From: Rhizobium sp. S152
Lineage (GTDB): Bacteria > Pseudomonadota > Alphaproteobacteria > Rhizobiales > Rhizobiaceae
NCBI RefSeq assembly: GCF_030380735.1
Contig: NZ_JAUDRZ010000025.1
Coordinates: forward strand, 310,001-374,000
Direction of reading: 5' to 3'
DNA length: 64,000 nucleotides
Below the pieces are notes generated by a model that did no database searches, had not been told where the DNA came from, and worked only from the letters and a program-made list of their open reading frames with translations. The translations under genes and the position numbers were made by a program. Position 1 is the first letter of the stretch. Each line of letters opens with the position of its first letter. Of the stretch, positions 37,200 to 45,411 are shown in pieces.

Positions 37200-37895
37200 T
37201 TAGGCCTCCGGGCGGCGACAGCGCTCGACGACGTCGAACATCCATCTTATGTCGAGCTCCATTTCGCGAAGACGGTATGACTGCACGACGGATTCTACCT
37301 CGCCATCCACCAGAAATTTCGCCTTGTCGCCACTGAAGACGATCTCGATCGCGCTTCCATCGTATTCGAAGCAGAAAAATTCGTCGCCGTTACCGGATCG
37401 ATCAACGTCGATTTCCTCGACTCCGTGATCCGAACATATCGATCGCAAGGTCTCCCAGATGTCGTCTAGGGGACCGACTTCTATCACGCCCGAAACCACG
37501 TCGTCCGGCATGAGGGGAAACTCCCGGAGAGTGCTCTCGGCCGCCTCGAACGCAATGTCGATCGAAGGGATCTGGTTGTTCTGCTGCCCAATGGTGAAAT
37601 CGTAATCAGGACCGTCAAAGCAGACCCAGCCATTGGTGCCGACCGGTTTCGCGACAGCCTCCGTTAAACGGATGCGCACCTTGCTCCAGGTGTCGTCGAT
37701 CTCCTGTCTGGATAACGCCGGAGGAAAAGTGAAGATCACCGGCGCCTTCCAGACCACGCCGTTCTTGTCCTTTCTTTCAAAACACAGACGGAACTCGTCG
37801 TGATCGATCCTTAGCCGATGCCGGAGGCCGAGTTCCTTGGTGAGCGGGCCAAGCCTCTCCTTGATTTCCAGCATGCACTTCCTGAGATTGGCCAA
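37200..37895 (-). CDS. Unrecognised family, paralogue 2 of 3
   Basis: 231 residues. The start is a TTG at 37895 with AAGGAGG six bases upstream, a strong site that fixes it. Shared motifs with its paralogues: MLEIKERLGPLTKELGLR, CFERKDKNGVVW, VGTNGWVCF and the AFEAAESTLREFP helix. Divergent from the methyltransferase-like gene across 233 bp and followed by paralogue 1 on the same strand. Function unknown. Confidence 0.7.
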   Translation of the reverse strand: MANLRKCMLEIKERLGPLTKELGLRHRLRIDHDEFRLCFERKDKNGVVWKAPVIFTFPPALSRQEIDDTWSKVRIRLTEAVAKPVGTNGWVCFDGPDYDFTIGQQNNQIPSIDIAFEAAESTLREFPLMPDDVVSGVIEVGPLDDIWETLRSICSDHGVEEIDVDRSGNGDEFFCFEYDGSAIEIVFSGDKAKFLVDGEVESVVQSYRLREMELDIRWMFDVVERCRRPEA

Positions 37896-38128
37896 GACGT
37901 TCCTCCTTTTCGGTCGAGGATCATGGTTCGACGTCGTGGCGCATTCGACAAACCACTTGTGGTGTTCGCTTCACAGGCGCCGGGCCATCCATAGAGAAAC
38001 CCAGGGAGGAGGCAGGCCTTGCGCTGTTGCTGCCGTTTCCGAGAATGTGCCGATGGCGCGGATCTCATAATCGAGTTTACGACAGTGCAACCAAATGGCG
38101 GTATCCGTGCTCTGACAGGAGCCGCTGC

Positions 38129-40081
38129 ATGACAAGTTCGCGTGACACAGCAGAAATCCAAGCTGCGAAAAAACTAGCAAAACAGAAGGCTGCGACCTTA
38201 CGAGATGCCAAGGCCGATCTCGAAACGCTATGCAGAAAGCAAACCGAATATTTCCTGAAGATCGCCGACGAGGTTCGCGCCCTGAAGGCGAGCGTTTCGG
38301 GATACGAGGATTTCGATCTCGTCGGCTGGCTGCAATCCACGCTCGGAATCTCGGTCGACGAAGCAACGGCCTATGCGACGTTCGACGCCGATCTGATCAG
38401 TCACCGGGAGACCTTCATAAAATTCCGCACCTCTCCCGAAACCATAAAGGCATTGGCACTATGCGACGTCGCGCTCAGGTCGGAGTGCATTGAGCAAATC
38501 GAGTTGAATGTTTCGCTAAACGCCGGGATCATCACGAAGAGGCGCGAAGACAAGCTGATTGCCGAGATGTCAGCGGAAGATCTGGCAATGCTTCGGAGGC
38601 AGGAAATCTTTGATGCAGCCGCGAGCCAGGCCGGCACTGCTTTAGCGGAGAAATTAGAGGATGGCGCGAAGGAAATCCTTAGGCTTCTCAGTCTCAACAC
38701 CGGTGAAGAAACTGAATCTATGAAACCTTCCTCGGAAGTTGCGACGAAAGCAGCAGATGTCCGCGACGACTTCTATCGCTTGCTGGGCCCGTTCCTCCCA
38801 CGCCACGGCCGAGATAAAATCGAAGAGCGGGTCGCCATCGGAGCGATCGTGTCCGCCTACTACAGCCTCGAGAGGCTGATAAAGGGAAAGCCTGGGCCTT
38901 GGAAGGGAATTGATTTCCTTGCCGGTATCCGTTCATTCGCCGTCGATCCTCTTGCGGCGACGGGTCCACAGCGGTCGCCATGGCGCGGGCCGAATTTCCT
39001 GGACATCGACGCTGGTGTTGGTAGAATGGCTATAGGCTTGGCAGCAGCCGGCTTTTTTAATCCGACGCTTTTTGCCAGAACTACTGATGAATTTTCAGCA
39101 ATCGTCTCGAACAAGACCTTTCGCGACGTCCGGGAGGTTCGTCAGGACGCCTTCATAAGTCAGATCGCGAAACTCGACGGATCGGAGATCGATCTCGTTA
39201 CTTGCGGCATTCCTTGGTACGCCTACAAATCAGGCGACTCCCGGCAGGCTTTCCAAAACTCGCTGTACGCGGTCGAGACGCTGAGGCCAAAGGCATTCGT
39301 CTTCGAGGCATATTCGCAGGAACTCGATGTCGATCGAGCTCAATCCTTCGAAGACGCGGGATACGATGTGAAGTGGTATTCGCTAGACAGCTCCAGGTTC
39401 GAACTCGCACAGAACAAAGTGCGCCATGTGATGATCGGCTCGAGAGATGGCCTTTTGGCCAATTTCGTCATGCCGAGGCTGAACGGTCCGAAACAAGTTT
39501 ACCTCGATGAGGTCATAGGAGACCTCCTGGGCGGGCACGTATGGAGCGGACCAGTCAGCCCCTTGGCGCTTGAGAACTACACCAGTGCTCTCGCCGCTCT
39601 CCGCAAAAAATACGCAACTGTAAAAGCGCCTCCCTTTCCGAATTTCTATCGACGCGGACTGAAGCGATTCTGGACCGCTCTGAACGTCGACCCCAAAGGC
39701 TTTGCGGACGTCGCTCCGGCACTCGAAGATTTGGAAAATCCGGCCGGATTTCAGTTGTCTACCGCAATGGTAAAGCGCATCGTCAGCTTTCCGGACGATT
39801 GGAACGTCGAGTCAGCCTACTCTTCGAACGCACAGAAAGTTTCAGAGTCCTTCCCCCCGAAACTGGCGAGGATGATCGGACTGGCAGTTCACTCGGCGCT
39901 ATCAGGGACCGACTTTGACTACGAGATAGCCAATCGACTTGACCTTATTGTACCGGTCCCCGCTTCAAATCAAGATCTATCACTTTTCAATATGCATCCG
40001 CATTATCCTGGGAAAGCCATCGTGAATCCAAACAAGGCAATCTACGACCTTTATGTTCGTTATTCACCAAGCACCATCTGA
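38129..40081 (+). CDS. Cytosine-5 DNA methyltransferase homologue with catalytic Pro-Cys replaced
   Basis: 650 residues. The N-terminal 260 form a helical/coiled region (KKLAKQKAATLRDAKADLE). The C-terminal half follows C5-methyltransferase motif order: motif I FLDIDAGVGR (290-299), motif IV CGIPWYAYKSG (Pro362-Trp363 where active enzymes have Pro-Cys), motif VI VFEAYS instead of ENV, motif VIII QNKVRHVMIGSR, then a VSFPDDW and QKVSESFPPKLARMI end replacing GNSVPP. Loss of the nucleophilic Cys and altered ENV imply no methylation activity. ATG at 38129 with AGGAG upstream. Perhaps a DNA-binding or sensing protein working with the flanking paralogues. Confidence 0.78.
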   Translation: MTSSRDTAEIQAAKKLAKQKAATLRDAKADLETLCRKQTEYFLKIADEVRALKASVSGYEDFDLVGWLQSTLGISVDEATAYATFDADLISHRETFIKFRTSPETIKALALCDVALRSECIEQIELNVSLNAGIITKRREDKLIAEMSAEDLAMLRRQEIFDAAASQAGTALAEKLEDGAKEILRLLSLNTGEETESMKPSSEVATKAADVRDDFYRLLGPFLPRHGRDKIEERVAIGAIVSAYYSLERLIKGKPGPWKGIDFLAGIRSFAVDPLAATGPQRSPWRGPNFLDIDAGVGRMAIGLAAAGFFNPTLFARTTDEFSAIVSNKTFRDVREVRQDAFISQIAKLDGSEIDLVTCGIPWYAYKSGDSRQAFQNSLYAVETLRPKAFVFEAYSQELDVDRAQSFEDAGYDVKWYSLDSSRFELAQNKVRHVMIGSRDGLLANFVMPRLNGPKQVYLDEVIGDLLGGHVWSGPVSPLALENYTSALAALRKKYATVKAPPFPNFYRRGLKRFWTALNVDPKGFADVAPALEDLENPAGFQLSTAMVKRIVSFPDDWNVESAYSSNAQKVSESFPPKLARMIGLAVHSALSGTDFDYEIANRLDLIVPVPASNQDLSLFNMHPHYPGKAIVNPNKAIYDLYVRYSPSTI

Positions 40082-40092
40082 CGCGACCCGCT

Positions 40093-40791
40093 TCAAATAT
40101 CCTTGCACGATGACGCAGCAGCCGAGAGCTGCGTGTCGATGATCTCGGTCACATCCATGAACTTGAACTTTGTGATCACATCGCAAGTCTCTCCGTCCTT
40201 GCACAGGTCTATCTCGAAACCACGATCGATCAATTGAAAGCGTGCGCCGGCGTAATCGAATTCGAAGAACTCCCAGCGCTCGTCGTCTCGACCGACGTAG
40301 ACATCGTCGATCCCTCTCTCAAGACAGATCGGTTCGAGTTTTACCCACAAGTCTCCCATTTCCCCATCGTCAAGAATGAATGGATAGCCAAGCCCTTGTG
40401 GAACGAGCGGATATCTTCGCAGGCCGTCGGCGGCAAGCTCGAACGCCCGTTCCCAGGTCTCGATGTATTCGCCCTTGCCAATCGTGTAGCCTTGGTAGTC
40501 GTAATCGCCCAAGTAGTGGACCCATCCGTTCGAGCCGACCGCAATCATGCTGCTTTCACACAGGCCGAGCTTGACGTTGTCCCAACTTACCTCGGCCTCG
40601 CCCGTGCGAGCCGGTGGCTCGAATATGAAGCTGACGGTCGAACGATAGATGTTGCCGCTGTCGTCGACCTTCTGAAAGAACAGATGGTACTGTCGATTTA
40701 TAACTTCCATCTTGGGGGTCAGCCCAAGGTCCGCCGTGATCGCACCAAGACGCTGGTCGATCTCTTGCAGCCGCTTCTCCAGATAGTGCAT
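40093..40791 (-). CDS. Unrecognised family, paralogue 3 of 3
   Basis: 232 residues from the ATG at 40791 (MHYLEKRLQEIDQRLG), with GAGGTG upstream. It carries the same elements as the two genes left of the methyltransferase homologue: RLQEIDQRLGAITADLGL, a KVDDSGNIYRSTVSFIF strand pair, VGSNGWVHY and RAFELAADGLRRYPLVP. It converges on the methyltransferase-like gene with 11 bp between stops. Three copies around one gene suggest a functional set. Confidence 0.68.
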   Translation of the reverse strand: MHYLEKRLQEIDQRLGAITADLGLTPKMEVINRQYHLFFQKVDDSGNIYRSTVSFIFEPPARTGEAEVSWDNVKLGLCESSMIAVGSNGWVHYLGDYDYQGYTIGKGEYIETWERAFELAADGLRRYPLVPQGLGYPFILDDGEMGDLWVKLEPICLERGIDDVYVGRDDERWEFFEFDYAGARFQLIDRGFEIDLCKDGETCDVITKFKFMDVTEIIDTQLSAAASSCKDI

Positions 40792-41300
40792 GTCACCTCT
40801 CCACAATCGGTTTCCGGGAGAGATCGTTTCCGTTTGGCGCGCAATCGACAAATCTCGCGACGCGCCCACATGTCCCGCCAGCGGGGGCATGGTCGTATAG
40901 CGTTCATAACATTCGCGACGCCGTCGCCCGTTAACTATACTTAATAAATGCTAAAGGCGTCGGATTGACGTCGCGACCATTTGGCGTCGGAATAGCGGTC
41001 GAATTCTTCGCTAAACGGGGCAATACCCATGCGATCTGCTCGAATATTCCGCCTCATAGGGGCGTTGATAGGCATAGCCGCCAATTGAGCGCCATCGTGG
41101 CGATAGCCGCGAGTCCTTTCCAAGATTGACATTCGGGTTCGGGAAGTGTGCCGTATCGGGGCACTTTAGAACAAAAAAAGAACGATCTGTTTTTGGCGCG
41201 TCCTTGCAGATCCCGAGTTTAGGTTGCGGCCCAGGCCTCGGTGTAGGATCTTAGGCGTGTTCTGAAGTTCAGGTGCCTCGGCGCACCAAAGGAGTATGAG
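40792..41300. other. Intergenic region with promoter of small-gene/tns operon
   Basis: About 500 bp. It includes a LexA box at 41169-41183, near-repeats GGCGTCGGA (about 40955 and 40990) and ATAGCCGC (about 41074 and 41103), and a short hairpin (GGTGC/GCACC, 41272-41287) just before the AAAGGAG ribosome-binding site of the first small gene. Tn7-like elements normally have one end near tnsA, so this region is a candidate for TnsB-binding repeats, but none could be proven by eye. A 63-codon minus ORF lacks a start signal. Confidence 0.45.
41169..41183. promoter_or_regulatory. LexA box (GAAC-N7-GAAC) before transposition operon
   Basis: GAACAAAAAAAGAAC is a perfect GAAC-N7-GAAC SOS box with an all-A spacer, 117 bp upstream of the first ATG (41301) of the plus-strand array leading into tnsA-tnsB-tnsC-tniQ. 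LexA binding here would repress the operon until DNA damage. It is the second such box in the island. Confidence 0.78.
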
Positions 41301-41702
41301 ATGGAAATGCGCATCGCCGATCTCAAAGGATTCAACGTCGCGCTCGTCGATTAGATGAAGCGTCGTTTCGGCGAGACCTGCTCGTCCAATGACATCTTGA
41401 TGACCGTCAGGGCGGCGAACCTCGCCTACGATCTTACCAAGGATTGGTCCGAACACCATGTCAGGCTTGCTGATCGGATCGCGACGATGGCTTGGTTCAC
41501 GAAGAGACCGCTGCTTGTTCCCGCCCAAAGCGAATTTTACGCCTTGGTGCGGTCCTACTCGAACGACGCCGAGATTCGGGCCGTCTACCAGTCGAGGAGA
41601 AAGCCGATCTACGCGCACGTCGACAGTGACATCTTGGCTGCGATCGTCAAGCACGAGAGAGCTGCGGCAAACGCCCGAATAGAAGCCGCTCGCGCAGCGT
41701 AA
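41301..41702 (+). CDS. Small protein gene interrupted by in-frame amber codon
   Basis: First gene of the array. The ATG at 41301 has AAAGGAG six bases upstream and encodes MEMRIADLKGFNVALVD. A TAG at 41352-41354 interrupts, and the same frame resumes at once with ATG 41355 for 115 residues (MKRRFGETCSSNDIL...). Either a 17-residue leader peptide coupled to a second gene, a recent nonsense mutation, or a readthrough site. The downstream part has RPLLVPAQSEFYALVRSY, which weakly resembles the second winged-helix module of TnsB (HTIPSYKQFLKLVKS). Confidence 0.5.
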
Positions 41703-41746
41703 CGCGCAAAACCTTTCCTTCCAACAATCTGACCAGGAGAGCTGCC

Positions 41747-42127
41747 GTGCCGCAGAACCCTTTCGTGCGCCCTTTTTTTGAAACGTTCCTTACGGGATTG
41801 GCCGGAGGGCCAGGCGTTTCGGCGGCTCGGCGGCGCACTTCCGATCATTTGTCCAAATCGACGCTGCAGGAGGTACCATGCGCGACATTTTCCACGAACC
41901 TTGCCACGAAGACCACCGCGATACGGCCCGCGATGACGAGTTGGATCAGTGGGATCCGGCCGAGCATGCGCCGCGCGGAGCATCCAGACCATCGTCGCGG
42001 GGCTGGACCTACAGATTTCGCCCCCTCGCCCGCGGACCGCGCGCCCGAGGCGTTGGCATGCACGGTTCGATCCGTGCGGGACAATAGCGTCGGAGCGCTG
42101 CTGATCGATGCGAATGAAACACCCTGA
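41747..42127 (+). CDS. Small ORF of tns operon, reading frame uncertain
   Basis: GTG start at 41747 with AGGAG nine bases upstream (MPQNPFVRPFFETFL). The frame ends (GALLIDANETP) just before the ribosome-binding site of the next gene. The middle is basic and atypical and overlaps another candidate ORF (41878-42087) in a second frame with its own good ribosome-binding site, so one of the two, or a frameshifted composite, is real. No homology recognised. Confidence 0.35.
   Translation: MPQNPFVRPFFETFLTGLAGGPGVSAARRRTSDHLSKSTLQEVPCATFSTNLATKTTAIRPAMTSWISGIRPSMRRAEHPDHRRGAGPTDFAPSPADRAPEALACTVRSVRDNSVGALLIDANETP
41878..42087 (+). CDS. Alternative small ORF overlapping previous one
   Basis: 69 residues, ATG preceded by CAGGAGG at ideal spacing. 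The N-terminal half is strongly acidic/His-rich (HEPCHEDHRDTARDDELDQW), the C-terminal half Arg-rich. Mutually exclusive or nested with the 41747 frame. Function unknown. Confidence 0.35.
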   Translation: MRDIFHEPCHEDHRDTARDDELDQWDPAEHAPRGASRPSSRGWTYRFRPLARGPRARGVGMHGSIRAGQ

Positions 42128-42145
42128 CATGAGGAGATCGACACG

Positions 42146-42421
42146 ATGACAAAAGAGATGCGCTGGTCCTTCAACGTAATTCCAGAGCGCGTTGTGTCGG
42201 ACCATTCATTGGCGACTGTCAGCCCAGCCTTGCGAGCGGCGCTCGACAAGCTGCGGCTCGACGGCGCCCAGCGCCGGTCAGCCGCGGACCGGGTCGAAGT
42301 CGACGGCCTTCCTTGCGCCGACCCGATCTTTCCGGACCCACGGTGTGCAACGGCGCCGCACCGACGTCTTCGGCGAAATCCGAGAGACCGACCGGTGCCT
42401 GCTGGCCCCTATCTGGCCTGA
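42146..42421 (+). CDS. Small protein of tns operon, unknown
   Basis: 91 residues from the ATG at 42146, with GAGGAG upstream. The N-terminal part (RWSFNVIPERVVSDHSLATV) looks structured, the last 40 residues are Arg/Pro-rich. No similarity to TnsB modules seen. The spacing to neighbours suggests co-transcription. Confidence 0.4.
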   Translation: MTKEMRWSFNVIPERVVSDHSLATVSPALRAALDKLRLDGAQRRSAADRVEVDGLPCADPIFPDPRCATAPHRRLRRNPRDRPVPAGPYLA

Positions 42422-42474
42422 CGCCGGCAATCCAAATCAGTTTGACAACCAGTCTTCACAGAAAGGTCCATCCA

Positions 42475-42798
42475 ATGGCAACTTTTCCGCCCTTGTTTAC
42501 CGATGCCGACACACCGTTCAGTGGTGGGGAGTACCTGTCCGCCAGTGAACGGCGTCCTTTCCAACAGCCAAGCCGCGAGGTGATGCGGTTGATGACCGAT
42601 TTCGCCAAGCAGGCGATCGCGGAAGGCTGGGACGCCGAGACCGCGTTCGAAACGTTCGAAGAACTTCTCGACGAGCACAACGACGGCCTGCAACATGATG
42701 AGCGCCTCCACATGCCACGGTACCGGGCTTTCGAAGCAACGTTCGAGTCCGTCGCGCTCGCAGCCGATTTGGTGCTTCGCAGACGTCGCGCGCACTGA
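42475..42798 (+). CDS. Stand-alone copy of TnsB second winged-helix-like module
   Basis: 107 residues, ATG with GAAAGG upstream. Residues about 55-92 (FEELLDEHNDGLQHDERLHM then PRYRAFEATFES) align with TnsB residues about 230-262 (HIVQLNDKRVEQNLRLHTIP then SYKQFLKLVKS): RLHMPRYRAF against RLHTIPSYKQF. The module precedes the DDE domain in TnsB, where Mu/Tn7-type transposases carry end-binding helix-turn-helix domains. A DNA-binding accessory or competitor role is inferred. Confidence 0.6.
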   Translation: MATFPPLFTDADTPFSGGEYLSASERRPFQQPSREVMRLMTDFAKQAIAEGWDAETAFETFEELLDEHNDGLQHDERLHMPRYRAFEATFESVALAADLVLRRRRAH

Positions 42799-42860
42799 CT
42801 GCGTGATCGAATACGGGTGCCGATAAGCGACACCCGCCTCAACAAACGGAGATGAATACG

Positions 42861-43178
42861 ATGACTGCGTCGCAACACGCCGCGGCAACCCTGCCGCACG
42901 CCCTGAAAAATCATCCGGACTCGCTGTCGGTTCGGGACCTGTCCATCCAAGCCGCCTTCGCAAAGCTTACGATCGGAAGGAACGGCATCTCGGAAAAAGA
43001 AGCCTACGCGGAATACGAAAGATCCGTGTGCCGGGAAAACTCCTATGCCGCGGTGGTGGGTAGCCCGGAAACCGGCCTCGTCGGCCCCCGTGGTTTTTCC
43101 ACCATGGTCCGAGCGATGAAATCCGAACGCGAGGCGCAGATCATCTGCCGCGGCCGCATGCACCCCGTCCTGCACTGA
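42861..43178 (+). CDS. Small protein of tns operon, possible helical module
   Basis: 105 residues from the ATG at 42861 (MTASQHAAATL), chosen over 42852 because GGAG would abut that codon. The helix ISEKEAYAEYERSVCRENS followed by GPRGFSTMVRAMKS vaguely follows the helix, P-x2-F, helix pattern of the other array members, too weakly to claim homology. Otherwise unknown. Confidence 0.5.
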   Translation: MTASQHAAATLPHALKNHPDSLSVRDLSIQAAFAKLTIGRNGISEKEAYAEYERSVCRENSYAAVVGSPETGLVGPRGFSTMVRAMKSEREAQIICRGRMHPVLH

Positions 43179-43230
43179 ATTCAGATCCGCTGCCAGTGCC
43201 GCACGCTCCCTCCTTTTGAAAGGACGTCAA

Positions 43231-43446
43231 ATGAAAGTCGAATGGCCAACAGTCCAGTCCGCCCTGGACGCGATCTCCGCTTCCTCTCCTATCAACCGGC
43301 GCCCGATCCTGGGCGCCGCGCCAGCGCCCGCTTGCCCGGCGCCCCTTGGCCGGCCCGATACTTGGCCGGTCCGGCCGTCGATCGCCGATATCGGCGACAT
43401 GTTCTTCGAGCGCGCCTCCGAAGCGCGTCCCCGTTACCTGCACTAG
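43231..43446 (+). CDS. Small protein of tns operon, unknown
   Basis: 71 residues, ATG 43231 with GAAAGGAC upstream (the same site type precedes tnsA and tnsB). Proline/alanine-rich middle, C-terminal helix IADIGDMFFERASEA. No family recognised. Confidence 0.4.
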   Translation: MKVEWPTVQSALDAISASSPINRRPILGAAPAPACPAPLGRPDTWPVRPSIADIGDMFFERASEARPRYLH

Positions 43447-43510
43447 GCCAGGCCATGCGGCCGCGGCCCAGGCCGCGGCCAGCCCGAGTTTTCCAATCAG
43501 GAGTACCAAA

Positions 43511-43759
43511 ATGACTGCTTCCCGACCGTTCGAAGCTGCGTCGATCGCTTCGAACTCTCCCCTCGCCGTAGCTTTTGCGCGGCTCGTGGATGAGATCCCC
43601 GTTCCACCGAAGCCGGAGACCACTGTCGATCTTGAGACTGGGTGCATCACGGGCGTCAAGGTCGAACTGCTTCCCATGCGCACGGAGACGACGGAAACTC
43701 CTTGCGATTTCGCGCGGACCCGCGTCAGGCCGTTCGCGCCCCGGTCGGTGCAGGCCTGA
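43511..43759 (+). CDS. Small protein of tns operon, unknown
   Basis: 82 residues, ATG 43511 with CAGGAG upstream. Contains LAVAFARLVDEIPVPPKPET and a short beta segment (GCITGVKVELLPM). No family recognised. Same MTAS N-terminus as the 42861 product. Confidence 0.42.
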   Translation: MTASRPFEAASIASNSPLAVAFARLVDEIPVPPKPETTVDLETGCITGVKVELLPMRTETTETPCDFARTRVRPFAPRSVQA

Positions 43760-43857
43760 TCGACCCCGGTCGCTATTCCTTCCTCCGCGATCGCGTTGGA
43801 TTCCCGTCGCTCGGCATCCGGGCGGCACAAGCACACTTGTTTGCATTGGAGACGACG

Positions 43858-44439
43858 ATGACGAAAGAAACAGACCGGACGATCACGCTACCTCTCGGCA
43901 ATCCAGCCGCCATGCGTCTGTTCGAGCAGGAAACGGGTGCGATCCCGATCGTCGTGGTGACCGATCCCGAAATTCTCGCGCTCCTGGACGGCATGCTCAG
44001 AGAAGCCGTCGACTCCTGCTTTGGACCGGACGAGCTTTGCGTGGACGACGCGTATGACCTCTTCAAGCAGCGGATCGAGCTGCTGAACAACGACCGGGAA
44101 GTCCAGATCCCGTTGCCGTCCTTTGGAATGTTCGGACTGCGGCTTCGTTCCGACGAGAGAAGCTCGTTGAACCCGCGGGTCTGGCTGCCTTCAGAACGTC
44201 CACCCCGCGATCTTGCGAGGGAAAGGCGCCGTCGCGAGCTTTGGTTCGACGCCTGCGACTTGTTCCTCGAAATGCACGCCGCCGGCCAGCTCATCGACGG
44301 AGAGTGTACGTCGCTGTCCAACCGCTCGCTCAAGAAGACCCTTCCTGCGCTCATGCGTGCGGTCGGCGGCGACAAGGAAGGCATGGAGCCGCCATCACCT
44401 CGCTGGTTTCGACGCGAAGTGACGAGGCAGGAAGACTGA
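43858..44439 (+). CDS. Protein with two TnsB-like N-terminal modules, no transposase domain
   Basis: 193 residues, ATG 43858 with GGAG upstream. Two modules match TnsB. The first, residues about 62-97 (DDAYDLFKQRIELLNNDR, QIPLPSFGMF), resembles TnsB 225-262. The second, residues about 128-190 (ACDLFLEMHAAG, LSNRSLKKTLP, PPSPRWFRREV), matches TnsB 105-175 (LSDASLRRVLP, MPSPRQFRRLL). The order is reversed relative to TnsB and there is no DDE domain. Immediately upstream of tnsA. A DNA-binding regulator of transposition or end-binding cofactor is inferred. Confidence 0.65.
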   Translation: MTKETDRTITLPLGNPAAMRLFEQETGAIPIVVVTDPEILALLDGMLREAVDSCFGPDELCVDDAYDLFKQRIELLNNDREVQIPLPSFGMFGLRLRSDERSSLNPRVWLPSERPPRDLARERRRRELWFDACDLFLEMHAAGQLIDGECTSLSNRSLKKTLPALMRAVGGDKEGMEPPSPRWFRREVTRQED

Positions 44440-44512
44440 CTTCCCGCACATCTCACAACCGGCGACGGCACCGAGCCGGCGTACCCTTTGCCACGTCCAG
44501 AAAGGACAATGC

Positions 44513-45400
44513 ATGTCGAACGACCAGACGTTTTCACCGTTGCTCATCGGAGGAATTCCGGCGGCCGAGCTTCGCAGGAAGCTCTATGGCCACCGGGGCC
44601 GGCTGCGCAACAACCGCGGCATCCTCGAACAGGTGCAATATGATCGCGCGGGCGTAGCGCCAATCAACCAAACGCCCGAAAGCACCGTCTACCTGACGCC
44701 CGACAGGGAGCACGTCGGCGCCACGACGTCAGATGAATTCGGCGACGTGTGGATCGAACCGACGCCGTCGTCCGGACTGCGTTCCGTGGACTTCAAGTCG
44801 ACCTCGTCGTTCCGAGGCCATGTTCCCTATCGCGACCAGAACACGCGGCTGGCTGCGGAAAGCATGATCGAGGCGCGTCTCGCGAAAATTCTACAGGTGA
44901 ATCGACGCATCGTCGATATTCGCGACCAGTATCCGCTGTGCCACTATCTCGACGACGGCGAGCAACGGGAGACGATCTTCGACTACTGGGTCCAGCTCGA
45001 CAATCAGATGCGGGTGGCGATTGCCGTCAAGCCGGCGAACCGCGTGCGCAAATCGGGAATCCTCAGGACATTGAAGCTTTGCGCCGAGCAGGGGATCGGC
45101 AGCTATGCCGACCGAGTGGCGCTCTTCACCGACATCCCGGCAAGTTTGGACAACGAATACAACGCCGCCTGGATTCTTCGGTCCCGCCGCGCCTTCAACC
45201 AGGCGGAGTTCGACCAGGCGCTCGCGCGCATTCAAACGGTCTACGGCTCGACCCGCTTCCACGACCTTCTACTAGGAGCGCCAAGTCAGGCCGGTCGTCG
45301 TACCGCTATCTGGAACTTGATCGACGAAGGGTACCTCGTCGCGGAAGAGCCCGGTCGGATCAAGGATCTTTCATGGCTTCGTCACAACCTGACCAATTGA
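44513..45400 (+). CDS. tnsA: TnsA-family transposon endonuclease
   Basis: Cuts the 5' ends of a Tn7-like element, giving cut-and-paste rather than copy-in movement when paired with TnsB. 295 residues. The restriction-enzyme-like core has Glu116/Glu120 (AAESMIEARLAKIL), Asp157 (TIFDYWVQLD) and Lys173 (VAIAVKPANRV) at E...D...x-x-K spacing, with the typical IRDQYPLCHYLDD loop. A C-terminal winged-helix region follows (RTAIWNLIDEGYLV). AAAGGAC precedes the ATG. First of four core transposition genes. Confidence 0.88.
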   Translation: MSNDQTFSPLLIGGIPAAELRRKLYGHRGRLRNNRGILEQVQYDRAGVAPINQTPESTVYLTPDREHVGATTSDEFGDVWIEPTPSSGLRSVDFKSTSSFRGHVPYRDQNTRLAAESMIEARLAKILQVNRRIVDIRDQYPLCHYLDDGEQRETIFDYWVQLDNQMRVAIAVKPANRVRKSGILRTLKLCAEQGIGSYADRVALFTDIPASLDNEYNAAWILRSRRAFNQAEFDQALARIQTVYGSTRFHDLLLGAPSQAGRRTAIWNLIDEGYLVAEEPGRIKDLSWLRHNLTN

Positions 45401-45411
45401 GGAGACCTCAT

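Noticed and set aside
40941..41132. 63-codon minus-strand ORF in the tns promoter region
   Set aside because: Its C-terminus looks protein-like but there is no ribosome-binding site and it lies in the presumed regulatory region.
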